Shown here piece after piece: positions 6,339 to 13,675 of a DNA stretch of 23,405 nt. The stretch is from Candidatus Poseidoniaceae archaeon. Lineage in GTDB: Archaea; Thermoplasmatota; Poseidoniia; Poseidoniales; Poseidoniaceae. The position numbers and the translations under genes are program-made. Below the pieces are notes generated by a model, which did no database searches, was not told the origin of the DNA, and worked only from the letters and a program-made list of their open reading frames with translations. The DNA is taken from assembly GCA_029250345.1 (NCBI GenBank), contig JAQXFL010000107.1, forward strand, positions 1 to 23,405. Reading direction: 5' to 3'. Within the stretch, counting starts at the first letter, position 1; every line of letters begins with the position of its first letter.

Positions 6339-9300
6339 ACATGCGAGCCGACAGTCGTTGTTGGCAGCACTGCTTGTCGCACTGTTTGTGTTGCCGATGT
6401 ACTTGCCGTTGGCAAATGCCGATGAATCCAGCACTTCCTCAAGCACTTCTGGGCGTGCAACGCTTGACTTTTACTTCCGAAATCCACTGCAACTCAGTAA
6501 CTCTGGTTCCGCCGTGATTGGTTCTAGTCTCTATCTCGAACCTGGCGAACACGTCGTCACTGCAAACATTTCAGCGGTTGGCTCAGGAAGCGACGAACTT
6601 TGGTTGGTTTTGCAACACAAAGGCTCTCCAACCCTTGGATTCACGGATGTTGACAGCATCGCTATTGGCAGCGTGAGCGGTGCATCGGGACAGGTCGACC
6701 TCACGCCAATCTCATTCTCGTGGATTGCAACAAACGGTGCTGGACAAGAACTCCGGATCAAACTGGTCTCCAATATGGAGGCTGGAAACGATCTGCTCAA
6801 CAACATTCAAGATATCGGATTTGCTTTTTCTGTAGAGAATAAGCACCTTGGGGAAGCAATGGGGAATACCTTCCCTGCTGATTCACCCACCACCAACAGA
6901 ATGGCACTGCCCAACGCCATTTCAACGCTCAACACCTCGGTTACCAATTCTGGAGTCAAGCCAATCTCTGCTACGATGACCATTGTCCTTACTGACAACT
7001 CGACGCCGACTCCCACAGTGATTACCTTCACCTCGGGCACAGTCACACTCCAGCCAGGCTCATACCCTGCCTCATCAGGAACTCTTCAGGAATCTGGTGT
7101 TCTAAGCGCTGATGTTGATGGCTCCGCACTCACTGGTGTTTGGAATATCTCCGCATCGGTCAAGTTCGATGGAACTTCTTGGACTGAAACCGTCGTTATT
7201 CGTGAATCTTGGGTCAAATTTTCAGATTACAATGCAATCGTCATCGAACCAGCGACGCTTGTTGTCGAGCCTGGGGACACGACTGCAATCACGTTCGTCG
7301 TCAAAAACACCGGTGTTGAAACCGACCTCTTCACGATTTCAGTTACACAAAACAAGCCGTGGGCTGACGCTTCTTCCGCTTCTTTTGGCGCCACGCTTCC
7401 TGCAGGTTCTATACGGCTCGTCACCCTTGATGTCAGCGTCCCAGCGGATGCAGTTCGTTCTGAAACGGACAAAATTACCATTACATTCACCTCTGTTAAC
7501 TCTCCAGACAATTACCAAATTTCGGGAGTAGGTCGCGTGATGGTTGGCGATTTCTTCAAAGGCGAAGTCACCCTCATCGAAGACACTACAATCAAATCCA
7601 TCAATCCGGGTGGCCAAGCACAGTACATCGCCCAAATCGAAAACACTGGAAGCGTCACAACGACCTATACTTTGACGACAGGGCTATCGGTCGCAACCCT
7701 CAATTGGACTTGGGAGGTCAGCCCATCGATTACACCTCCTGTTACATCCGGCGCTACAACTCAAGTCGTGGTGACGCTTACCGCTCCTGCAATCCAAAAT
7801 CCAATCGTTACCAGCGAGTACAACATGGCTGGAGATGAACTCGATGTATGGATTCAATGCCAACCAATCGGTGGCGGCGTACCTTCGCAAGATACAGCTC
7901 CGATCAAAGTATCACCTGTAATCGTTGTTGACCCAGGTCTGGACCCTATACCACAACACCTCTCAGTCGAAGAAATTGAGCAAACACTCACAGGCTCTCA
8001 ACTCGTTCAAAACATCGATTTGAATTTGCGTGTTATCCACAATCTTCCAACATTGCTCACTGAGACCTTGGATGCTACTCTAACGACCTCAAAGACCTTC
8101 ACGGCGTTGAATGAAGGTGGCTTTGGAGAGGCTGACCGGTGGTCGGTTTCCGTTTCAAACCCGCTCTATTCCGGCCTCTTGCCCGGTGACAGTATGAACA
8201 CCACCTTGGACATTATCGGCCCTCAAGCCAACCAATACCCGGTCGCCGGTACCTTTGCCGCTTCATTGACCATCACGCCTACACTCAGCCCAGCATTGGT
8301 TGGAAGTGGGGTGAATGCCGTCCCTCTTACTCGGAACTACACACTTATCATTCCTCAGGTCATCGATGGTGATTTCCTTGACTCAGGCCCATATGATGTG
8401 CCGGTCGGAGTCGATAATTCGATTCCAATGCGCTTTGCGAACACCGGCAACGATGTGGGTTCATATCGCTTGCGAATCGTCGATAATCTCCCAGAGAACT
8501 GGACTGCTAACTTTACTGAAAACGACCAAAACATTTCCAATTTGACTGCTGACATTGCAGACGGTACGCTCGATGGTGCCTCCGGTAACGCCGCACACAT
8601 CCAAGTCGTGACGTTCAACATTCGAACCGACCCTCTCGCACCTGCTGGATTGAATCAACCCATAACGGTTCGAATTGAAGATCCAATCTCTGGTCTACTG
8701 ATTGGCAGCGAACATGTGTTCTATGTTGTTGTAGGGCAGATTTTCAACGGCAGCCTCACGCCAACAAATCAGTCACTTGAACTCGATGTCACTGATTCTA
8801 CATTTACTTCGATCATCGTCAAAAACACTGGCAATGCGCCTGCCGATTACGAGATTTGGTTGGATAATGCCCTGGCCGGCGATGTTGATTTCAACATCGA
8901 ATCCCCAACATCTTCGAGTCTCTTTATCGCAGCAGGATATGAGGAAACAATTCGAATAGAAATGAGTGCGAATGAGAATGCTGACTCCGACGGATTCTAC
9001 ATGACCACAGTATGGGTCTCTACCAACAACGGTCAAATCCTTCTTTCCTCGAACGTAGTTGCCAACATCACTGAAAACCATTCGATTGGAATTACTGCAC
9101 CGGAACAGATGGCAGTAACCCCCGGTCAAATGGAGCAAGTCGACTTTGACATCATCAACTATGGAAACCTCCAAGAAACAGTCAAGGTAACTTTGGCCGT
9201 TGAAGGCAATATCACACTCTCAATGACGGAACTCACGGAAGTTCTCTCCATCGACCAAACCTATTCTGACAGCGTGAATGTTGCCATCCCGAGCCTTGGC

Positions 9301-11328
9301 GGTACCGATACGCTGGTTCAAGGCTCAGTGTACAATCTTACCATTACGGCCGTCAATTCGACGACCGGTATTGTCTACAGTACACACACAGTTCAATTGT
9401 TGATACAGCCCCTGTTCATCGTTGAATCCTCAGATTGGCCTGATGTTATGGAGTTCCAACCCAAATCCACTCGTACTTGGGAAGTCACGCTCTTGAACAC
9501 AGGCAACAAGGATGTTACCGTCAATGCCGTATATGCAATAACTCGGCCGGGCCTCACAAATCTCTCAACCGACTGGGAAATGGTGACTCAACCGTCTTTG
9601 ATTGTTCTTCCAAGAAACACGCCTGTGGTCCACACGTTCACTGCTGTCGGAACCGTCGACCTGCCACTTCTTTCGTTGACTGCGGATTTGACACTGTTCC
9701 TTGACCCCACTGAAACAGAAGTGGAAGGCAGCGGTCAATTCACTACACAACTGGTGATGTCTCGATTCTTTTCGACGGGCGATATTGGTATTGAACCTGA
9801 CATTAACAGCGACTTTGTCGATGTGTTCCTCCCGTACACAAATATCCCAACTGGGAACGGCAGTGAAGTGGCCTATATGATTGAACTTTGCAATTCTGAA
9901 CGTCTGTTGAATCTCGACTCGATGGGCCTCTCCGAGTTTGAGTATTCATGGAACTTCACCCTCTATGTCGATAAATTTGACGGAACCTCCGATGCCCATC
10001 CTCTCAATCTCGATCAAGAATGTGGCCCGACTTCACTTGGCCCAACTTCGAGATACAACTTGGTAGAGCTTGAAGCATGGAATCCCTCCACCATTCGAAT
10101 TCAAGCGGAGACTCCTACGAAAGGATTTATTCTTCCCGGCGACGGTTGGGACTTGACGTTTAGACTCTACCACCCCGATGAAAACAACGGCTACTCGGTG
10201 TATGACGAGGAAACATTCTCGTTGGTTTTGGCAGTATTTGCCGACCCAATGATCAAGAGTATCTCTTCGAACGAGGGCCAATTCCAAGAAGGCACTCAAA
10301 GCACGATTACAGTCGTTGTTCAAAACGTTGGTTCTGCTACGGCTCTTGATGTGGTCGTTGACCTGCAATGCGAGGGCCTCACCGTCTCAACCTTGCCTTC
10401 AGAAACTCCAGCGCTGTTGAACCGCTCAGTCAATTCTGGACTTAATTACTCAATGATTCCGTTCTTCTTTGCGACTCAAGAACGAACGCTCACTTGGGTG
10501 GTTACTGCCGATTCTATCGATTGGTGGACTCAGCGCTCTGAAGCATCATGTGTCGCATCACTTGACGCTTCGTTCATGGAAAACAATGTCGTTTTGAACG
10601 ATAAAATGACCTTGAAGGAAGACGTCATTTCATGGTCACCGGGTGTTTCAGCCAGTTTCGTCGCAGCAGTTACGTGCTTACTCGTTTCGATGATTCTCTT
10701 CCGCTTAACATCGCAAAATGATAATTTCCGACTCCTGGCAATCTATGCTGGTGTTGTTGGTTTCGGTTTCTCCTTCCATGTATTCCAATTCGCTTGGTGG
10801 GGCTTCGTGGTTCTTACACTGGCTGCGCTTTGGATTTGGAGAATGACCTGGAAGAGCACCGACGAATTCCGTCTCCTCCACGAAGACTATCAACGCGCCC
10901 GCCGAGGTATTTCGACACTGTATGCAGACCACTTCGAAGAACTTGCCAGCAGCCGTCGCCAACTCCGTACGATTCTGGGCATGCCGGTACTTGGTATGCT
11001 TGCTATCGTTCTGGGAATCCCTCCAATGCTCACCGAAGATCGGACGAATGTCGTTAGCATAGCAGCCTATGTCATCGTGGTGATGGCAGGTGTTTGGTTC
11101 TTGATTAACCGTGCAAACAACATGTACGGCGCACTTTACGGACGCCTCACGGACATCGAGGTGAAGGCGATTCGAATCGAACGTGACTTGAGCGACCCTG
11201 CTCGGTTGTTCAATGAACTCGCAGGAGATGGACTCAACCTCGATGATATCTTTGGTTCTGCAGAAGCCTCACAAGCTTTGAACCCCGAGAACTTATTTTC
11301 AAACGAGGAGGTGAACGATGATGCCTGA
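6322..11328 (+). CDS. Giant surface protein: signal peptide, beta-sandwich (CARDB/NEW3-like) ectodomain, five C-terminal membrane spans
   Basis: The 1668-residue product begins at GTG 6322, inside the previous gene. Residues 7-33 are a signal peptide (hydrophobic LLAALLVALFVLPMYLPL, likely cleavage after ANA33). Residues about 35-1440 are an Asn/Thr/Ser-rich ectodomain with repeated immunoglobulin-like strands marked by N-T-G-type motifs: VVKNTGVE (about 324), IENTGSV (437), FANTGND (703), VKNTGNAP (832), IINYGN (944), LLNTGNKD (1057) and VQNVGSA (1332). Such motifs are typical of CARDB/NEW3-type domains. At least 20 N-x-S/T sequons are present. Five membrane spans follow at about 1443-1462, 1472-1491, 1492-1508, 1551-1570 and 1577-1595. 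Between the third and fourth lies a charged loop (RLLHEDYQRARRG) and after the fifth a tail of about 70 residues. Topology is therefore outside ectodomain and cytoplasmic tail. No enzymatic motif was found. Position at the head of the archaellum genes suggests an envelope scaffold for that machine, by inference only. Confidence 0.85.
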   Translation: MTLLREHASRQSLLAALLVALFVLPMYLPLANADESSTSSSTSGRATLDFYFRNPLQLSNSGSAVIGSSLYLEPGEHVVTANISAVGSGSDELWLVLQHKGSPTLGFTDVDSIAIGSVSGASGQVDLTPISFSWIATNGAGQELRIKLVSNMEAGNDLLNNIQDIGFAFSVENKHLGEAMGNTFPADSPTTNRMALPNAISTLNTSVTNSGVKPISATMTIVLTDNSTPTPTVITFTSGTVTLQPGSYPASSGTLQESGVLSADVDGSALTGVWNISASVKFDGTSWTETVVIRESWVKFSDYNAIVIEPATLVVEPGDTTAITFVVKNTGVETDLFTISVTQNKPWADASSASFGATLPAGSIRLVTLDVSVPADAVRSETDKITITFTSVNSPDNYQISGVGRVMVGDFFKGEVTLIEDTTIKSINPGGQAQYIAQIENTGSVTTTYTLTTGLSVATLNWTWEVSPSITPPVTSGATTQVVVTLTAPAIQNPIVTSEYNMAGDELDVWIQCQPIGGGVPSQDTAPIKVSPVIVVDPGLDPIPQHLSVEEIEQTLTGSQLVQNIDLNLRVIHNLPTLLTETLDATLTTSKTFTALNEGGFGEADRWSVSVSNPLYSGLLPGDSMNTTLDIIGPQANQYPVAGTFAASLTITPTLSPALVGSGVNAVPLTRNYTLIIPQVIDGDFLDSGPYDVPVGVDNSIPMRFANTGNDVGSYRLRIVDNLPENWTANFTENDQNISNLTADIADGTLDGASGNAAHIQVVTFNIRTDPLAPAGLNQPITVRIEDPISGLLIGSEHVFYVVVGQIFNGSLTPTNQSLELDVTDSTFTSIIVKNTGNAPADYEIWLDNALAGDVDFNIESPTSSSLFIAAGYEETIRIEMSANENADSDGFYMTTVWVSTNNGQILLSSNVVANITENHSIGITAPEQMAVTPGQMEQVDFDIINYGNLQETVKVTLAVEGNITLSMTELTEVLSIDQTYSDSVNVAIPSLGGTDTLVQGSVYNLTITAVNSTTGIVYSTHTVQLLIQPLFIVESSDWPDVMEFQPKSTRTWEVTLLNTGNKDVTVNAVYAITRPGLTNLSTDWEMVTQPSLIVLPRNTPVVHTFTAVGTVDLPLLSLTADLTLFLDPTETEVEGSGQFTTQLVMSRFFSTGDIGIEPDINSDFVDVFLPYTNIPTGNGSEVAYMIELCNSERLLNLDSMGLSEFEYSWNFTLYVDKFDGTSDAHPLNLDQECGPTSLGPTSRYNLVELEAWNPSTIRIQAETPTKGFILPGDGWDLTFRLYHPDENNGYSVYDEETFSLVLAVFADPMIKSISSNEGQFQEGTQSTITVVVQNVGSATALDVVVDLQCEGLTVSTLPSETPALLNRSVNSGLNYSMIPFFFATQERTLTWVVTADSIDWWTQRSEASCVASLDASFMENNVVLNDKMTLKEDVISWSPGVSASFVAAVTCLLVSMILFRLTSQNDNFRLLAIYAGVVGFGFSFHVFQFAWWGFVVLTLAALWIWRMTWKSTDEFRLLHEDYQRARRGISTLYADHFEELASSRRQLRTILGMPVLGMLAIVLGIPPMLTEDRTNVVSIAAYVIVVMAGVWFLINRANNMYGALYGRLTDIEVKAIRIERDLSDPARLFNELAGDGLNLDDIFGSAEASQALNPENLFSNEEVNDDA

Positions 11329-12373
11329 TGAAGAACTCGTCGACCCCTCAGTTGAGGAAAAAACCCTTGATGAAATGCCTCAGTTTGAGGATGAAGCCAC
11401 CGGTCAATCCTCGAACAGCGCTCCTGTCGACGTGCAAGCAGGCGTTGGCGAGGAGGCACCTCCTTTCCCACCAATGCCTTCGACATCGAATCCTGAACGC
11501 CCTCTTCCTCGGGATTTAGAAACGATGGTTCTCGGAATTGCTCAGGACGACACAAATTCGCTAGCCGGTACTGAACTTGAGATTAGTGAAGCAAAGAGTT
11601 TCTTGCAAACGCACAAACTACGACGTGCTCTGTCAAGTGTTGACAAGGCGGAGTCATCGCTTGCTGTTCTGGAAGAAGATGTGCTGTATTTACGCAGAAA
11701 CATTGCTATGCTCCATCGTCTGCTCAACGAGAAGAAAATCAGCGAGAACGATATTGAAACGATTCTCCTCCGTTTGAGGAGCGCAACAGGCGCTGCTGAA
11801 ATCGGAGATGTAGGCGGTGCTGCAGGCGAAGTTGAATTCCTTGTCGACGATTTAATCGGTGGTAACACATCGACGCTTAACCCGTTCTTGTTCCGACATT
11901 TCTGGATGGGCCTCGAAACACGTTGGCCTGCTGGAGGCGACGAAGGTGTTTTGGTCGTCCGCATCATCAACGACGGCCCAGTTGCAATGCCACCAATGCG
12001 CCTCTCTCCACCGGTACCTGAGGGCTGGATTTCTACGCCATCATCGGTTGATCTGCCAACAATTGCTCCTGGTGGAAACCTACCAGTTCGATTCAACGTT
12101 TCTGCAAACCGCCGTTACGGTGCAGACGAAATACCGTTGTCGCGAAAACTCGCGATTACGACAGGTTATGAAATCCGAACTGGTGAAGTCTTTGTCACAA
12201 TTCGTGCACAAAACCGCTCAATGGAGCCTCTCGCTGATATCCTTCTCTCGCCTTGGTTCCCGCCAGGCTACACCGCAGATGCAGTTCCCTTTGTGGAACG
12301 CCTCGCTCCCGACGAAGTGGCAATCATTCGAATCCCACTTCGCATCACAATGAGTTCTGGAGGTTCTTCTTAA
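11318..12373 (+). CDS. Soluble protein with acidic N-terminus, helical middle and beta-sandwich C-terminus; unknown function
   Basis: The 351-residue product (350 if ATG 11321 is used; GGAGGTG at 11307-11313 serves both) is not recognised. Residues 1-65 are acidic and Pro/Ser-rich and probably disordered. Residues 85-180 are helical, with heptad-like leucines around SSLAVLEEDVLYLRRNIAML and a KKISENDIETILLRL segment, suggesting a coiled coil. Residues 205-345 look like one beta-sandwich (VLVVRIINDGPV, then LPTIAPGGNLPVRFNV, then VFVTIRAQNRS), similar in pattern to the domains of the preceding giant protein. There is no signal peptide or membrane span, so it should be cytoplasmic. It overlaps the giant gene by 11 bases, and a cytoplasmic partner for that protein's tail is a reasonable inference. 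Confidence 0.75.
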   Translation: MMPDEELVDPSVEEKTLDEMPQFEDEATGQSSNSAPVDVQAGVGEEAPPFPPMPSTSNPERPLPRDLETMVLGIAQDDTNSLAGTELEISEAKSFLQTHKLRRALSSVDKAESSLAVLEEDVLYLRRNIAMLHRLLNEKKISENDIETILLRLRSATGAAEIGDVGGAAGEVEFLVDDLIGGNTSTLNPFLFRHFWMGLETRWPAGGDEGVLVVRIINDGPVAMPPMRLSPPVPEGWISTPSSVDLPTIAPGGNLPVRFNVSANRRYGADEIPLSRKLAITTGYEIRTGEVFVTIRAQNRSMEPLADILLSPWFPPGYTADAVPFVERLAPDEVAIIRIPLRITMSSGGSS

Positions 12374-12390
12374 CTCAATCCTTTTCCACC

Positions 12391-12411
12391 CTATATGGGG
12401 GATAAAAATTA
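12391..12411 (+). promoter_or_regulatory. Candidate archaellin promoter (TATA-like)
   Basis: The 54 bases before the first archaellin are markedly AT-rich. CTATATGG (12391-12398) and GATAAAAATT (12401-12410) are TATA-box candidates. The first would place transcription start near 12417-12420, just before or at the GGTGA ribosome binding site (12418-12422). An own promoter would let filament subunits be made in excess over the upstream genes. Inferred from composition and spacing. Confidence 0.4.
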
Positions 12412-12427
12412 AAAAATGGTGAAAAAT

Positions 12428-12967
12428 ATGAAAGAAAATACGAACGAAAAAAGCGATAACATCGCTGCTATTGGTATTGGTGCAATGATTGTATTCATTG
12501 CATTGATTCTGGTTGCAGCGGTTGCAGCAGCAGTTATTATTCAAACTGCTGAAAAGTTGCAACAGAATGCACAAACAACCGGTGAAGAAACGACTTCCCT
12601 GCTGTCCTCGAAAGTGGTCATCAAGAACGTCATGATTCCTACTGCCGGTGAATTGTACATTACTTACGAACTGGCCCCAGGATCAGATGCAATCAACCCA
12701 GCCAACATTGACTGGAACATTGTCTGTACTGCTGGTGTAGATGCTGGAGACTTTACGTCTTCAAGCCTCGTTGGAGTGGCTACTTTGAGTGCCACTTTGG
12801 TTCCAGGGTCGACGTACGACATTACACTTCCAACTGCAACACTTGATGACTGTGCTCCATCGGAAAACGCAGACCACACATTGATTATCCAATCTGGCGC
12901 TGGAGGTTTCACATATGAAACCTTGAATTATGGTGCTGACATTACATCGGGGGCGAAAGTAATATGA
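12428..12967 (+). CDS. arlB: Archaellin (archaellum filament subunit) 1
   Basis: The product is about 179 residues long. A short charged leader (MKENTNEKSDNIA) precedes the archaellin core AIGIGAMIVFIALILVAAVA, which matches the class III signal and filament-forming helix of euryarchaeal archaellins. Cleavage is expected before AIGIG, placing Gly at +3. The body is a beta-rich globular domain ending in GGFTYETLNYG, close to the usual archaellin C-terminal pattern. Two Cys (WNIVC and LDDC) are present. Start ATG 12428 is chosen over 12416 because the leader then begins MKxNT as in the second archaellin, and GGTGA lies five bases upstream. The stop overlaps the start of the next archaellin (ATGA). 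Confidence 0.92.
   Translation: MKENTNEKSDNIAAIGIGAMIVFIALILVAAVAAAVIIQTAEKLQQNAQTTGEETTSLLSSKVVIKNVMIPTAGELYITYELAPGSDAINPANIDWNIVCTAGVDAGDFTSSSLVGVATLSATLVPGSTYDITLPTATLDDCAPSENADHTLIIQSGAGGFTYETLNYGADITSGAKVI
12461..12583 (+). repeat. Archaellin N-terminal repeat, copy 1
   Basis: These 41 codons encode exactly the same residues as 13003-13125. Eighteen of the 41 codons differ, all synonymously. It is part of the first archaellin gene. Confidence 0.85.
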
Positions 12968-13620
12968 AGTCAAATACTCGTAACGATATTCAAGAAGACA
13001 AGATCGCTGCTATCGGTATCGGTGCAATGATTGTCTTTATTGCTTTGATTTTGGTTGCTGCAGTTGCTGCAGCAGTCATCATTCAAACTGCAGAAAAACT
13101 CCAACAAAATGCTCAAACCACTGGTGATGACACTGCCGACAACATGGCAGGTAAAGTCCTCATCTCAGCTGGCTTTGTCGCAAACGGCGGTGCCGGAAAC
13201 GACGTAGGTAATGCTTTCACAAGTACTGAAGCATACATGTTCCACGTCCGTCTCGCTCCTGGTAGCGAACCTGCACCACTGGACGAAATTTCGTTCCAGT
13301 TCTTCTGTGACGATGGTGTTGTTGAAGGATTCATTGGAGACCCTGACGGTGCTGGAGCTGCTTTCACAGCAGCAGGTGCTGTTGCTGAAATGGACGAAGA
13401 TGAGCCTGATGCAAATGCTGAAGATGCTTCGACTGGAATCATGAACCCAGGAACTGGATACGTCATGTGGATCGATGCTAACGACAACGCAAACGCTGTT
13501 GATTGCAGTGCTGCAGGTGGAGATTCGAAGGTCGAACTTTACATTCACGTCGGAAGCGGCGGTACAACCTTCCAAACTCTGGACATCGGAAGCACAGATG
13601 CTGGGTCACTCGTCATCTGA
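12964..13620 (+). CDS. arlB: Archaellin (archaellum filament subunit) 2
   Basis: This 218-residue protein starts with the leader MKSNTRNDIQEDKIA. The core AIGIGAMIVFIALILVAAVA is identical to that of archaellin 1, and the identity extends through QQNAQTTG. The globular part is larger and very different, acidic (EMDEDEPDANAEDAS), and ends GGTTFQTLDIG like archaellins generally. Its two Cys (FQFFC and AVDC) fall at positions corresponding to those of archaellin 1. It is translationally coupled to archaellin 1 by an ATGA overlap. Presumably both subunits enter the same filament, as in other archaea with several archaellins; which is the major one cannot be seen. Confidence 0.92.
   Translation: MKSNTRNDIQEDKIAAIGIGAMIVFIALILVAAVAAAVIIQTAEKLQQNAQTTGDDTADNMAGKVLISAGFVANGGAGNDVGNAFTSTEAYMFHVRLAPGSEPAPLDEISFQFFCDDGVVEGFIGDPDGAGAAFTAAGAVAEMDEDEPDANAEDASTGIMNPGTGYVMWIDANDNANAVDCSAAGGDSKVELYIHVGSGGTTFQTLDIGSTDAGSLVI
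13003..13125 (+). repeat. Archaellin N-terminal repeat, copy 2
   Basis: Second copy of the 41-codon segment, identical in protein and diverged only at synonymous sites from 12461-12583. Confidence 0.85.
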
Positions 13621-13628
13621 TTGCATCT

Positions 13629-13662
13629 AAGGGCATCAATGCCGAAAGGCATTACAGCCCTT
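13629..13662 (+). other. Two-tier RNA hairpin between archaellin and motor genes
   Basis: Outer stem AAGGGC (13629-13634) pairs with GCCCTT (13657-13662). A 3x3 internal loop ATC/ACA separates it from the inner stem AATGCC (13638-13643)/GGCATT (13648-13653), closed by a GAAA tetraloop. All twelve pairs are Watson-Crick. It begins 8 bases after the archaellin stop and ends next to the GGGAGG ribosome binding site of the following gene. There is no poly-U tract, so it is more likely an mRNA-stabilising or attenuating element, or a translation modulator, than a simple terminator. Confidence 0.7.
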
Positions 13663-13668
13663 GGGAGG
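13663..13668 (+). promoter_or_regulatory. Ribosome binding site GGGAGG
   Basis: GGGAGG lies seven bases before ATG 13676 and abuts the hairpin at 13629-13662. It rules out the in-frame TTG at 13661, which lies upstream of it. Confidence 0.65.
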
Positions 13669-13675
13669 ATTTATC

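Noticed and set aside
11542..12096. 184-residue minus-strand open frame
   Set aside because: It lies antisense to the well-supported 351-residue gene, and its Ser/Arg-rich make-up is typical of a shadow frame.
13661..13675. TTG start giving five extra residues to the ArlC/D/E-like protein
   Set aside because: The ribosome binding site GGGAGG is inside this stretch and points to ATG 13676.
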